DNA of 64,000 bases from Sphingobium indicum B90A (GCF_000264945.2 NZ_CP013070.1:2108001-2172000); one strand, 5' to 3'; positions 1 to 8,840 are shown, counted from the first letter of the stretch. Notes: generated from the sequence alone by a model not told the origin. Numbers and translations are program-made.

Positions 1-39
1 AACCGGGGTCCAGCGTTGCCGGACCCGGTCCCGACGGCC

Positions 40-462
40 TTAGAAATTGCCGTATTGTTCGTTGCCGACGAAGCCCAGCTTGGTCACGCCGGCGCGCTTG
101 ATCTCGGCCAGCACCTCGTCGACGACGACGTAGCGGGTGGCCGCGTTGGGCTGGAACTGCAATTCGGGCTCGACCGGCAACCGCAGCGACTGCTGCAGAT
201 ACTGACGCAGGGTCAGCAGGTCGATGGCCGAACCGTTCCAGGTGATGACGCCGCTGGGATCGATCGCCACCTTGTTCTTGACAGGGTCGATGACGCTGTC
301 GGTCGGCGGGGCGTTCTGCGGCAGGTCGATCTTGACCGCGTGGGTCTGGATCGGGATGGTGATGATGAACATGATGAGGAGAACGAGCATGACGTCGATC
401 AACGGCGTCGTGTTCATTTCCACCATCGGTTCGCCATCTTCACTTCCGGCACTCATAGCCAT
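40..462 (-). CDS. exbD: ExbD/TolR family biopolymer transporter (paralog 1)
   Basis: This 140-residue protein is an ExbD-type subunit of the proton-driven motor that powers TonB in the inner membrane. A short polar N-terminus leads into the family signature NTTPLIDVMLVLLI, where Asp23 matches the essential membrane aspartate of ExbD. The rest is a periplasmic domain ending near KLGFVGNEQYGNF. It is the last gene of a minus-strand tonB, exbB, exbD, exbD run and starts 19 bp after the preceding exbD. The periplasmic stretch ITWNG followed by a YL-containing helix recurs in an island lipoprotein at 35557-35976. Family assignment is secure; whether both ExbD paralogs share one complex cannot be read from the sequence. 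Confidence 0.93.
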   Translation of the reverse strand: MAMSAGSEDGEPMVEMNTTPLIDVMLVLLIMFIITIPIQTHAVKIDLPQNAPPTDSVIDPVKNKVAIDPSGVITWNGSAIDLLTLRQYLQQSLRLPVEPELQFQPNAATRYVVVDEVLAEIKRAGVTKLGFVGNEQYGNF

Positions 463-481
463 GTGGCGATACTCCTAGAAC

Positions 482-970
482 TTAAAGCCGGCGGGTCGTC
501 GTGCCCGGTTCGGGCTCGGAGATGAAGCCGACCTTCGGGAAACCGGCGCGCTGCATCGTGTAGATGGTGCCGCCGATGCACCGATAGGGAACGTTGATGT
601 CGCCGCGGATATGCACTTCGGGCAGATCCTCCGGCGTCAGGTTCTCAACGCCGCCCGCCTTCTTGATGTCCGCCTCCAGCTTCGCGACCGCGCGGTCGAG
701 CAGCTCGTTGGAGGACACGCGGGTCAGGTTCCAGTAGACCGCACAGCTACCGTCGGAAGCCTGCGTGATCGACAGGGAAACATTTTCCGGTTTCGTCGTC
801 GTCGGCTCGAACGCGACCTTGGGAAGCTGTAGCTGAACCGTCTGGACGACGACCGGGACCGCGATGAGGAAGATGATGAGCAACACCAGCATGACGTCGA
901 CGAGCGGCGTCGTGTTGATGTCGGACATCGGCTTGTCGTCACCGCCGTCAGAGCCAACACTCATTGCCAT
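482..970 (-). CDS. exbD: ExbD/TolR family biopolymer transporter (paralog 2)
   Basis: A second ExbD of 162 residues. The N-terminus is acidic, then NTTPLVDVMLVLLIIF forms the single membrane helix with Asp25 at the proton-pathway position. The periplasmic part is longer than in the downstream paralog and has a cysteine pair, one in the segment DGSCAVYW and one in PYRCIGG, that could form a disulfide. It lies 115 bp after exbB and 19 bp before the other exbD, on the same strand. The early sequence MAMSxGS is almost identical in both paralogs, which points to tandem duplication followed by divergence of the periplasmic domains. Confidence 0.93.
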   Translation of the reverse strand: MAMSVGSDGGDDKPMSDINTTPLVDVMLVLLIIFLIAVPVVVQTVQLQLPKVAFEPTTTKPENVSLSITQASDGSCAVYWNLTRVSSNELLDRAVAKLEADIKKAGGVENLTPEDLPEVHIRGDINVPYRCIGGTIYTMQRAGFPKVGFISEPEPGTTTRRL

Positions 971-1085
971 TGATTATTTCCTAACATGCTTGTCGATGGC
1001 GCCCCGGCGTTCCGGAGCCCACGTCCGATAAGGGGAGACCGAGCGTCGCAGCCGCCGCCGGCCCCCTTATCGGCATCTCAGCCTA

Positions 1086-1850
1086 TCAGGCCTTGGTCGG
1101 CGCGGCTGCCGGCTTGGCGGCCGGAGCGGCCGGGGCAGCGGCGATCGTCGGCTTCACGGCGCCGTTCGACACCAGGTGAGCCAGCAGGTCGACGGTGAAG
1201 CCGTTGAGCTGTTCGGCGATCGACTTGTTGCGGCGCTGCAGGAAGTTGTAGGCGAGCACCGCGGGAACGGCCACGGCCAGACCCAGGGCGGTCATGATCA
1301 GAGCTTCACCGACCGGGCCGGCGACGGCGTCGATCGAGGCCTGACCGGCGGCGCCGATCTTGATGAGCGCGCGGTAGATGCCGATAACCGTACCGAACAG
1401 ACCGATGAACGGCGAGGTCGAACCGACGGTGGCGAGGAACGCCAGGCCGCCGCCGAGCTTCGAGTTGATCGAAGCTTCCGAACGGGCGAGCGAGCCGTGC
1501 AGCCAGTCATGGGCTTCGACCGGGTCGGTCAGCTTGGTGTGTTCTTCCTGGGCCTTGATGCCGTCATCGACGATCTGCTTGTAGGCCGAGTTCTTTTCGA
1601 GCTTGGCGGTGCCTTCCTTCAGGCTGGCGGCGCGCCAGAAGGTTGCGCGAACCTTCTTGCCCTGGTTGATCACCTTCTGCTGTTCGATCAGCTTGGTGAA
1701 CAGAATGTAGAAGGTGCCGACCGACATACCGCAAAGGATGATGAAAACGGTCCAGGCGATGGTGCCGCCCTGCTCCAGGGCCTCCATCAGGCCATAGGGG
1801 TTCTCCGCCTTGGGCGCGGCAGCTGCTGCGAGATACATCAACATGTTCAA
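1086..1850 (-). CDS. exbB: MotA/TolQ/ExbB proton channel family protein
   Basis: A 254-residue ExbB-like inner-membrane protein that would form the proton channel with ExbD. The first helix is near residues 30-52 (IAWTVFIILCGMSVGTFYIL). The conserved core carries GLFGTVIGIYRAL and, later, GEALIMTALGLAVAVPAVLAYN, the two signature helices of the family. The C-terminus is an Ala/Pro-rich tail (APAAPAAKPAAAPTKA). The start could be TTG 1850, which is well placed behind an AGAGGGA ribosome site, or ATG 1844. It is flanked by tonB upstream and the two exbD genes downstream, so it belongs to the TonB motor rather than the Tol-Pal system. Confidence 0.94.
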   Translation of the reverse strand: MNMLMYLAAAAAPKAENPYGLMEALEQGGTIAWTVFIILCGMSVGTFYILFTKLIEQQKVINQGKKVRATFWRAASLKEGTAKLEKNSAYKQIVDDGIKAQEEHTKLTDPVEAHDWLHGSLARSEASINSKLGGGLAFLATVGSTSPFIGLFGTVIGIYRALIKIGAAGQASIDAVAGPVGEALIMTALGLAVAVPAVLAYNFLQRRNKSIAEQLNGFTVDLLAHLVSNGAVKPTIAAAPAAPAAKPAAAPTKA

Positions 1851-1929
1851 GACTTCCCTCTCAAAGGATCAATAAACAAGGGTAGGCGGCGTCCAATCAT
1901 CCGGAGGCGACCGCCCGCCCTTTTCAAAA

Positions 1930-2586
1930 TCACTCCGGCAGACGCCAGGTGATCCGGCCATTGTACGTGTCCGACATCGGACCGCCTCCGGCTGCCGTCG
2001 CGGGCTTGAACCTCGCACGTCGCGGCAGCAGGCGGCACGTCGCCTCGTCGAGGTCGGCATGGCCGGTCGAAGAGGTGATGGTGCAGTTGGTCACGCGACC
2101 GTCCGGACCGATTTCCAGGCGGAACCCGGCCGTGCCCGAACGTTCTTCACGCTGCGCGCGGCTGGGATAGTCGGCATCGCTGAGCCAGCTACCCGGACTG
2201 CTGCGCGGGGACGCGCGGGAGGCGGGAACCTCCGGCGGCGGCGGAGCCGGCGGCGGCGGCGCGGCGACCGGAACCGGGTTGAAGACCGGCGGCGGGGTCC
2301 GGACCGTCTGAATCGGCGGTGCGGGCGCCGGGGTCTGAACGATCGGCGGCGGCGCGACGACCGGCGGCGGTTCGACCGGCTGGTCTGGCGGCGGCGGCGG
2401 CGGCTCCTCGTCCGGTGGCGGCGGTTCCTCCTTTACGTCGATCACGTTCAGCTGTTCCGCCGCCTTTTTGACATATTTCATGCCAAGGCCGGTGACGAAG
2501 GCGTAACCCAGAACAGCGTGAATCAGGGCGACGATGATGATCGAGATCGTACGACTCGATCCTTGCGAGTGGTCAGCATAGGCCAT
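1930..2586 (-). CDS. tonB: Energy transducer TonB
   Basis: A 218-residue TonB protein that carries energy from the ExbB/ExbD motor to outer-membrane receptors. It has a cytoplasmic start, one membrane anchor at about residues 14-36 with a histidine (ALIHAVLGY) where TonB has its essential His, then a long Pro-rich periplasmic spacer at about residues 50-135 (EEPPPPDEEPPPPPPDQP and similar). A TonB C-terminal domain follows (YPSRAQREERSGTAGFRLEIGPDGR). It is the promoter-proximal gene of the minus-strand cluster and is 79 bp ahead of exbB. The adjoining 250 bp also serves the divergent gene at 2837. Confidence 0.95.
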   Translation of the reverse strand: MAYADHSQGSSRTISIIIVALIHAVLGYAFVTGLGMKYVKKAAEQLNVIDVKEEPPPPDEEPPPPPPDQPVEPPPVVAPPPIVQTPAPAPPIQTVRTPPPVFNPVPVAAPPPPAPPPPEVPASRASPRSSPGSWLSDADYPSRAQREERSGTAGFRLEIGPDGRVTNCTITSSTGHADLDEATCRLLPRRARFKPATAAGGGPMSDTYNGRITWRLPE

Positions 2587-2797
2587 TCGGCAACGACACT
2601 CCTTAACTCAGCTTACCAGTTGTTATTCGGCAAATAAGCCAAAAACGGCCCGAGCTGGCCGGGCTAACCCCGGTCATCTTGGCCCCTATCCGTCCATTTG
2701 CTACCGTGCGAACTCCTATCGCGGCGCATCGTGGCACGCAAACGCTTTATCGATATGATCATTTGCGACCGCCATTACACACCGGAAAGACTTGCAT

Positions 2798-2813
2798 GTG
2801 ACAAACATGTCAC
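2798..2813. promoter_or_regulatory. Inverted repeat GTGACA-N4-TGTCAC, candidate operator
   Basis: A perfect 6-bp-arm inverted repeat with a 4-bp spacer lies 23 bp upstream of the ATG at 2837, in the divergent tonB/hypothetical intergenic region. Its arms resemble binding sites of dimeric regulators, but the spacing does not fit the CRP consensus. The regulator is unknown. The site falls inside any longer reading from the earlier in-frame start at 2792, which favours the later start. Confidence 0.4.
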
Positions 2814-2836
2814 GGACTGCCATCATTAGGACGAAG

Positions 2837-3715
2837 ATGAAAAAGAAATCCACCATGCCCCTGCGGACGCTCACCCTGATCTGCCTCATTTTCGCCGCAC
2901 AATCGCGGATTTCTGCGGCTCAGCCGGATTCGGACCGGATGGTAGCGCAATCATCCGAGCGTGTCGCGGGCCTATCCTATGCGGACATAGCCGACCTCGC
3001 CGACGCCGCGCCGCTGGTGGCACAGGCGCGGATTGGCAACATCATCAAGTTGAAGCCGGGGCAGGCCGGCGCCGTGCCGCCGGGGCATCAAAGGGTCTAT
3101 GTGGAGGCGAATGTCGGCGCGCTGATTCGCGGCGAAGGGGGAATCAGCCCGACCGTCCGCTACCTCTATGACGCGCCGCTCGACGCGCGGGGCAAGATGC
3201 CCAAGCTGAAGAAGGCGCAGGTCATCCTGTTCGCGCGTCCCGGAGGGCGTCCCGGCGAAATCCAGCTCATCGCCCGCGACGCGCAGATCCTCGCCACCCC
3301 GGCCGAGACCGAGCGGGTGAAGGCGATCCTGTCCGAACTGGTCGCCGTCGATGCGCCGCCCCGCATCGTGGGGCTGGGCGACGCCTTCCACGTCGCGGGC
3401 ACCATCGCCGGGGAAGGGGAGACGCAGATCTTCCTGCGCACCGAAAATGGCGACCCTGTCTCGCTGTCCATACTGCGCCGGCCCGGGCAGCAACCGCGCT
3501 GGGCCGTGGCGCTGGGCGAGATCGTGGATGAGGCAGCCCGCCCCCCCGCGCCCGGCAGCCTGCTCTGGTACCGCCTGGCCTGCGGCCTGCCCGATGCCCT
3601 GCCTGCCCGGTCCGTGCGCGCGCTGTCGCCCCAGGATGCCGAGCTGGCCCGCGCGGATTATCGGATTGTCCTGGACGCCCTTGGCCCCTGCGGGCGGACG
3701 AGGACGGTTCGCTGA
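2837..3715 (+). CDS. Hypothetical exported protein
   Basis: A 292-residue protein I do not recognise. The start at 2837 gives MKKKSTMPLRTLTLICLIFAAQ, a Sec signal peptide with probable cleavage after ISA-A. The mature part begins by describing an Ala-rich segment (YADIADLADAAPLVAQARI), continues with beta-rich sequence containing VILFARPGGRPGEIQLIARDAQ, and ends with a Cys-containing tail (LDALGPCGRTRTVR). Two cysteines in the last 50 residues (RLACGLPDALP and GPCGR) could pair in the periplasm. It is transcribed away from tonB and ends 115 bp before hom. Codon use and GC match its neighbours, so it is probably a resident gene. Confidence 0.75.
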   Translation: MKKKSTMPLRTLTLICLIFAAQSRISAAQPDSDRMVAQSSERVAGLSYADIADLADAAPLVAQARIGNIIKLKPGQAGAVPPGHQRVYVEANVGALIRGEGGISPTVRYLYDAPLDARGKMPKLKKAQVILFARPGGRPGEIQLIARDAQILATPAETERVKAILSELVAVDAPPRIVGLGDAFHVAGTIAGEGETQIFLRTENGDPVSLSILRRPGQQPRWAVALGEIVDEAARPPAPGSLLWYRLACGLPDALPARSVRALSPQDAELARADYRIVLDALGPCGRTRTVR

Positions 3716-3829
3716 CCTGGCAGCGGCGACAGCCTTTCCGGTTCCGACATCGGCTCCTTTTCCTTGGACAGACGCGCAGAGGCCGCTATCAGCGCGGCGT
3801 CTCGTGATCAGGAAGGATGAACGCAAGCC

Positions 3830-5134
3830 ATGACCAATCTGCACCGCCATGCCCCGCTGCGCGTCGCGCTGGTCGGCCTCGGCACGGTGGGCGGCGGGGT
3901 CATCCGGCTGCTCCAGACCAATGCGGACCTGATCGCTCGCCGCGCCGGCTGCCCGATCCAGATCGTCGCCATCTCCGCCCGCGACCGGAACAAGGATCGC
4001 GGCGTCGACCTGTCGCCCTATGAATGGGTGGACGACATGACGACGCTGGCGACCCGCGACGACATCGACGTGGTGGTGGAACTGATCGGCGGGGCGGACG
4101 GCCCTGCCCTCACCCTCGCCCGCCAGTGCCTGAGCGTCGGCAAGCCCTTCGTCACCGCCAACAAGGCGATGCTGGCCCATCATGGCCTGGACCTCGCCGG
4201 GCTGGCGGAAAAGGCGGGCGTGGCGCTCAAATATGAAGCGGCGGTCGCGGGCGGCATCCCGGTCATCAAGGGCATGCGCGAGGGCGCGGCCGCGAACGAG
4301 ATCGCCCGCGTCTACGGCATCCTCAACGGCACCTGCAACTATATCCTGACCACGATGGAGAAAGAAGGACGCGGCTTCGACGAGGTGCTGAAGGAAGCGC
4401 AGGAACTGGGCTATGCCGAAGCCGATCCCAGCTTCGACATCGACGGCGTCGACGCCGCGCACAAGCTGACCATCCTCGCCAGCCTCGCCTTCGGCACGGA
4501 ACTGGATTTCGACGCGGTCGCGATCACCGGCATCCGGCACGTCATCGCCGCCGACATCGCGGAAGCGGCGGCGCTGGGCTATCGCATCCGCCTGGTCGGC
4601 ATGGCGGAAAACGGCCCGGAAGGCCTGTTCCAGCGCGTCCATCCGATGCTGGTGCCGCTCGACCATCCGCTCGCCCATGTCGACGGATCGCTGAACGCCG
4701 TGGTGGCGGAGGGCAATTTCGTCGGCCGCCTCTTCTTCCAGGGGCGCGGCGCCGGCGACGGCCCCACCGCATCGGCGGTGGTCGCTGACCTGATCGACGT
4801 GGCGCGCGACGAATATGGCGACGCGCTGGCCATGCCGGTCGCGGCGCTCGCGCAGCAGAAGCCCGCGGATGCCGGCAAGCGCGTCGGCCGCGCCTATCTG
4901 CGCTTCAAGGTGCAGGACCGGCCCGGCGTGCTGGCGGAGATCGCGGCGGCGACCCGCGACGCCGGCGTGTCCATAGAGAGCATGATCCAGCGCGGCGCCA
5001 GCCAGACGGACGGGGTGCTGGTGGCGATCGTCACCCATGCGGGCGAGGAACGCTGCGTGCGCGAGACGCTGGACCGGCTGGCCGGGTCGGACAGCCTGCT
5101 GCAAACGCCGGTGGTGATGCATATACTGGATTGA
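3830..5134 (+). CDS. hom: Homoserine dehydrogenase
   Basis: A 434-residue cytoplasmic enzyme that reduces aspartate semialdehyde to homoserine, the branch point to threonine and methionine. The N-terminal Rossmann fold has VGLGTVGGGV at about residues 16-25. The catalytic signature GILNGTCNYILTTM and the following AEADPSFDIDGVDAAHK mark the substrate domain. The C-terminal 80 residues form an ACT domain (DRPGVLAEIAAATRDAGVS), the usual site of threonine feedback. A stop codon at 3818 in the same frame fixes the start at or after 3830. The nearest ribosome site, GGAAGG at 3811, is unusually far away (13 nt) and lies just before an out-of-frame ATG at 3817. The thrC partner is far off, at 61.2 kb. 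Confidence 0.96.
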   Translation: MTNLHRHAPLRVALVGLGTVGGGVIRLLQTNADLIARRAGCPIQIVAISARDRNKDRGVDLSPYEWVDDMTTLATRDDIDVVVELIGGADGPALTLARQCLSVGKPFVTANKAMLAHHGLDLAGLAEKAGVALKYEAAVAGGIPVIKGMREGAAANEIARVYGILNGTCNYILTTMEKEGRGFDEVLKEAQELGYAEADPSFDIDGVDAAHKLTILASLAFGTELDFDAVAITGIRHVIAADIAEAAALGYRIRLVGMAENGPEGLFQRVHPMLVPLDHPLAHVDGSLNAVVAEGNFVGRLFFQGRGAGDGPTASAVVADLIDVARDEYGDALAMPVAALAQQKPADAGKRVGRAYLRFKVQDRPGVLAEIAAATRDAGVSIESMIQRGASQTDGVLVAIVTHAGEERCVRETLDRLAGSDSLLQTPVVMHILD

Positions 5135-5189
5135 TGCTTGGAGGTGTGTTGGCGGGGCTGAAGTTGGCCGTGAGCGGACATCATTTACC

Positions 5190-5279
5190 GTCACCCCGGA
5201 CTTGATCCGGGGTCCCGCTTTCTTTCTGAGTCCGCGCCTAGCCCAAGGCAGCGGGACCCCGGGTCAAGCCCGGGGTGAC
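5190..5279. repeat. 90-bp palindromic element, copy 1
   Basis: A long imperfect inverted repeat. GTCACCCCGG-CTTGA-CCGGGGTCCCGCT at the left is mirrored by AGCGGGACCCCGGGTCAAG-CCGGGGTGAC at the right, with about 25 nt between. A near-identical copy is at 19343-19431. Directly after it, GGGGTGACGAATAGGG is duplicated in tandem (about 5275-5306). The rest of the 323-bp hom-glpX gap contains no gene that I can see. Confidence 0.85.
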
Positions 5280-5457
5280 GAATAGGGGGAGGGGTGACGA
5301 ATAGGGGAACGTCCGCTCTCCATCCAATCTCGCCATATGACGGCGCTCAATCGGGCAAATGCCTTCATTGCATCGGCTTCGTGAAAGGCACGCCCTCGAC
5401 AATGGCCGGCCGACATCCTATCGCCCTCCCCAAAATAGCGGCTGAAGGGGAAACGAC

Positions 5458-6441
5458 ATGGTGCAGGCAAGCTCGATACTCGATCGCGTGCTGGTGCTGG
5501 AGATGGTGCGCGTGACCGAGGCGGCCGCCATCGCCGCGTCGAAGCTGATCGGCCGGGGCGATGAAAAGGCCGCCGACGCCGCCGCGGTCGAGGCGATGCG
5601 CCTGGCCTTCAACGACCTCTATATGGACGGCACCGTCGTCATCGGCGAAGGCGAACGGGACGAGGCGCCGATGCTGTACATCGGGGAAAAGGTCGGCAAC
5701 GCGATCGGCACCGGCCCCCGGATCGACATCGCGCTCGATCCGCTGGAGGGCACCACCATCACCGCCAAGGCCGGTCCCAACGCGCTGGCCGTGCTGGCGA
5801 TTTCCGAGGAGGGCGGCCTGCTCAACGCGCCCGACGTCTATATGGAGAAGCTGGCGGTCGGCCCCGGCCTGCCGGACGGCGTCATCGACCTCAACAGGCC
5901 GGTGAAGGAGAATGTCGAGGCGGTCGCCCGCGCCAAGGGCGTCGATCCGCATGAGATCATCGTCTGCGTGCTGGACCGGCCGCGCCATGAGAAGCTGATC
6001 GCGGAGCTGCGCGCCATCGGCTGCGGCATCATGCTGATCCCGGACGGGGACGTGGCGGGGGTGATCGCCACCACCGATCCGGAAACCAATATCGACATGT
6101 ACATGGGTTCGGGCGGCGCGCCGGAGGGCGTGCTGGCCTGCGCGGCGCTGCGCTGCGTCGGCGGGCAGTTCAAGGGCAAGCTGCTGTTCCGCAACGACGA
6201 CGAGCGCGCCCGCGCCCGCAAATGGGGCATTGCCGATCTGGACAAGGTCTATGACCTCAACGAACTGGCCAAGGGCGACTGCATCTTCGCGGCGACCGGC
6301 GTCACCGACGGATCGCTGCTGGCCGGGGTCAAGCGGCTGCCGGGCGGCAGGCTCACCACCGACAGCGTCGTGATGCGCGCCAGCACCGGCACCGTGCGCT
6401 GGGTGAAGGGCGAGCACCGGCTGGACCGGAAGCCGATCTGA
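5458..6441 (+). CDS. glpX: Class II fructose-1,6-bisphosphatase
   Basis: A 327-residue GlpX-type phosphatase that makes fructose 6-phosphate in gluconeogenesis. Metal and phosphate-binding motifs are clear: GTVVIGEGERDEAPMLYIGE near residues 60-80, then DIALDPLEGTTI (the lithium-sensitive phosphatase fold motif), and GSGGAPEGVLACAALRCVGG near residue 220. The start ATG follows GAAGGGGAAACGAC, a good ribosome site. No glycerol gene is adjacent, although glpD and glpK lie 2.5-5.5 kb downstream on the other strand. The next gene is convergent. Confidence 0.96.
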   Translation: MVQASSILDRVLVLEMVRVTEAAAIAASKLIGRGDEKAADAAAVEAMRLAFNDLYMDGTVVIGEGERDEAPMLYIGEKVGNAIGTGPRIDIALDPLEGTTITAKAGPNALAVLAISEEGGLLNAPDVYMEKLAVGPGLPDGVIDLNRPVKENVEAVARAKGVDPHEIIVCVLDRPRHEKLIAELRAIGCGIMLIPDGDVAGVIATTDPETNIDMYMGSGGAPEGVLACAALRCVGGQFKGKLLFRNDDERARARKWGIADLDKVYDLNELAKGDCIFAATGVTDGSLLAGVKRLPGGRLTTDSVVMRASTGTVRWVKGEHRLDRKPI

Positions 6442-6519
6442 GCCGGGGTCGAGGACCGACCTTCTTGGCTTGCCGCATTTCCGGATCGCTGGGCGGTCCC
6501 GCCTGAGATGCCGGAGCGG

Positions 6520-6897
6520 CTATCGCCCGGCGCGGTGATTGAGATCGTGACCGAGCGCCAGGATGCCGACGCCCAGCAACGTATAGGCGCTTTCCTGCCA
6601 GCCATGGTCCATGGTGAGCGCGCCCGCCATGATGCCCAGGCCCAGCGATCCGATGGCGGCGGGCATCATGAAGCCATGCGCCACCGCGCCGTGGCCGAGC
6701 GCCACCGCGCCGAGCAGGATCGCCAGCGCAAGTCCGGCCTCATGGAAGATCGGGCTTTCGAAAATCCCCCCGGCCGAGGCGAGCACGCCCAGCAGCACGG
6801 CCGTGCCGAAGCAATGCGCCACGCACATGCCCGACAGAGCGATCGCGAGGCGATCGATCCGGCCGTTGAGCAGATGCTGGCGAAGGCTGATCGGCAT
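6520..6897 (-). CDS. MerC-like small membrane protein
   Basis: A 125-residue protein with about four hydrophobic helices. The first contains the CVAHC motif (SGMCVAHCFGTAVLLGVLASAG), which fits the MerC-type family, whose best-known members carry mercuric ions through the inner membrane. The C-terminus is rich in His and Asp (HDLNHRAGR). No merR, merA, merT or merP is nearby. The gene stands alone between glpX (convergent) and a diguanylate cyclase, so mercury transport is not supported by context. Many chromosomal members of this family are orphans of unknown role. Confidence 0.75.
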   Translation of the reverse strand: MPISLRQHLLNGRIDRLAIALSGMCVAHCFGTAVLLGVLASAGGIFESPIFHEAGLALAILLGAVALGHGAVAHGFMMPAAIGSLGLGIMAGALTMDHGWQESAYTLLGVGILALGHDLNHRAGR

Positions 6898-7058
6898 GGT
6901 GCGTGCTACATAAGCGAGGCGGGGGAAAGTTACAACATATCATCGCGAGATTCTTGCGATAGACCTGGGGAACTTTTCGGCCCGCCATTATCCCCGTCGC
7001 GCTGCTGCGCGCGCCCAACCGCCGGGAGGGCGCTTCGTCCAGAGGGTCCAAACGCTCC

Positions 7059-8840
7059 CTACGCCGCCAGGCGCAGGCAGTTCCGTCCGCTGTGCTTGGC
7101 GTTGTAGAGCGCCTTGTCCGCCGCCTCCAGCACCGCCTGAGCGTCGCTCTGGCTGCCCAGCCCGACCAAGCCCGCGCTGAACGTCACCGGGATCACCTCG
7201 CCCGAATCGATCTGAACCGGATGGGCCGTCACCATTTCGCGCAGCCTTTCGCAGATCATGCTCGCCCGCACGACATCCGTGCCGCTCAGCAATATGGCGA
7301 ATTCCTCGCCGCCCAGACGGCCGATGCTGTCGCCGCCGCGCAGCCCCGGACGCAGCCGCTCCACGAAACCCGCCAGCACGCGGTCGCCCGCGCCATGGCC
7401 ATAGCAATCGTTGACCGCCTTGAAATGATCGATGTCGATCAGCAACAGGCAGGCCCGCGCACCGTGGCGGACGCGCAGCATCTCCTCCTCCAGCTTTTCC
7501 AGGAAGGCCCGGCGGGTGTCCGCCCCGGTCAGCGAATCCAGCGCCGCCACCTGCTGAAGCGCGCGTTGCCGCGCCTTGTGCCGGGACATGTCGCGGATCG
7601 TGCTGACGACGCCGGTAGGCAGGCCGCGTTCGTCAACGACGGCCCGAGCCACCATCTCGCACCATTCGCTGCCCTGCGCGGAGATGAAGGGACGGAATTC
7701 CACCGTCTGCACCTCTCCCGGCTGGTCCAGCGCGCGGTCCAGCGTCGCGATCACCTGGTCCCGGTCCGCCGGGTCGACCAGATTGGCGGCATCCTGGCCG
7801 ATCAGCAGTTCCGGGGCGCAGCCGATCTGCTCCGCCGCGGCGGGGGAGGCATATTCGATCACGCCGCCGACGCTGATGTTGAGCACCACGTCGCCGCTAT
7901 TTTCCGCAATGGCGCGGTAGCGCGCCTCGCTTTCCTGCAACATCTGGAACAGGCGGCGGCGGCTGTTCAGTTCCGCCGCGATCGGCATGGACAGCAGGAA
8001 GCTGAAGGCCAGGAAAAGCTGGAAGAACTGCATCCGCTCGCCCAGCGTGCCGGGGATCATGTACAGCGGGCCGTGGCCGGTCATGGTCGCCATGCCGCCG
8101 ATCATGGCCAGGATCATGACCGAAGCCGCCGCGCCCAGATTGCCCAGGCGGAACACGATGGCGACCATCGGCAGCAGCAGCGCGAACAGCAACGGATAGC
8201 GCGCCGCATAGAAGACGAAGGCGGTCGCCAGCGCAAAGAGCAGCAACAGCCCCAGCGCCTCCCACTTGCCCCGGGGCGGGGTCTGGCCGAACCAGCGCCG
8301 CAATTCGCCCCGCATCAGCATCATCAGGATCGGCGTGCAGGTCAGCCCGCCCAGCACATGCCCGGTATACCATTGCAGCAGCGACGAGGCGAAGGGCACC
8401 GTCGTCAGCGCCGACGCGACCGTGGCGGCGGCCAGGCCCGCGATCAGATTGGCCGGGCCGCAGAGCGCCAGGATGAAGACGAACAGCCGCTGCATCGATC
8501 CGGCGAATTTGCCGCCCGGCGCGAAGCGGCGGCAGATCAGCGCGACGATCACCGCTTCCAGCAGGTTGATGACCGCCATCGGCACGGCGGCGAGCGTCCC
8601 CATGCCCCACAGGGCGGTCGACAGCGCGCTCGCCACGCCGCAGACGATCAGCGCGCAGGGCCAGGCGCCGGCTCGCGACGTCAGCAGATAGGCCATGAGC
8701 AGCGCATTGGCGCCCCAGATGAAGGCCAGTCCCCCTTCGAAGCGCGAACTGGCCAGCGCCAGCGCCGCCATGAGGAAATAGGCGCAACCCAAAGCGAGCG
8801 GCGCAAGGCGGGAAGAAGGATGTTGAAGAGACGTCTGCAT
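7059..8840 (-). CDS. MASE1-PAS-GGDEF diguanylate cyclase
   Basis: A 593-residue membrane enzyme predicted to make c-di-GMP. Residues 10-300 hold about eight hydrophobic helices in MASE1 style. A PAS domain follows at about 305-425 (ARYRAIAENSGDVVLNISVGG; later a PAC-like FRPFISAQGSEWCEMVARAV). The GGDEF domain is at about 440-590 with DSLTGADTRRAF, the active-site variant GGEEF, and an inhibitory-site RGGD five residues before it, so product inhibition is expected. It is monocistronic on the minus strand, 66 bp downstream of glpK. Two PilZ or polysaccharide systems in the window (14.8 kb and 22.2 kb) are plausible but unproven outlets. Confidence 0.93.
   Translation of the reverse strand: MQTSLQHPSSRLAPLALGCAYFLMAALALASSRFEGGLAFIWGANALLMAYLLTSRAGAWPCALIVCGVASALSTALWGMGTLAAVPMAVINLLEAVIVALICRRFAPGGKFAGSMQRLFVFILALCGPANLIAGLAAATVASALTTVPFASSLLQWYTGHVLGGLTCTPILMMLMRGELRRWFGQTPPRGKWEALGLLLLFALATAFVFYAARYPLLFALLLPMVAIVFRLGNLGAAASVMILAMIGGMATMTGHGPLYMIPGTLGERMQFFQLFLAFSFLLSMPIAAELNSRRRLFQMLQESEARYRAIAENSGDVVLNISVGGVIEYASPAAAEQIGCAPELLIGQDAANLVDPADRDQVIATLDRALDQPGEVQTVEFRPFISAQGSEWCEMVARAVVDERGLPTGVVSTIRDMSRHKARQRALQQVAALDSLTGADTRRAFLEKLEEEMLRVRHGARACLLLIDIDHFKAVNDCYGHGAGDRVLAGFVERLRPGLRGGDSIGRLGGEEFAILLSGTDVVRASMICERLREMVTAHPVQIDSGEVIPVTFSAGLVGLGSQSDAQAVLEAADKALYNAKHSGRNCLRLAA

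Noticed and set aside
2220..2440. GGCGGCGGC-rich tract looking like a tandem repeat
   Set aside because: It encodes the Pro-rich spacer of TonB.
3817..4023. 68-codon frame beginning just before hom
   Set aside because: Its peptide is Pro/Arg-rich and shifts inside hom; only its ribosome site is notable, reported as an observation.
2972..5194. 740-codon open frame on the minus strand
   Set aside because: It is antisense to hom and the exported protein gene and has the low-complexity Arg/His/Gln-rich composition of GC-rich shadow frames.
6520..6897. Mercury-resistance locus
   Set aside because: The MerC-like protein has no mer genes around it.
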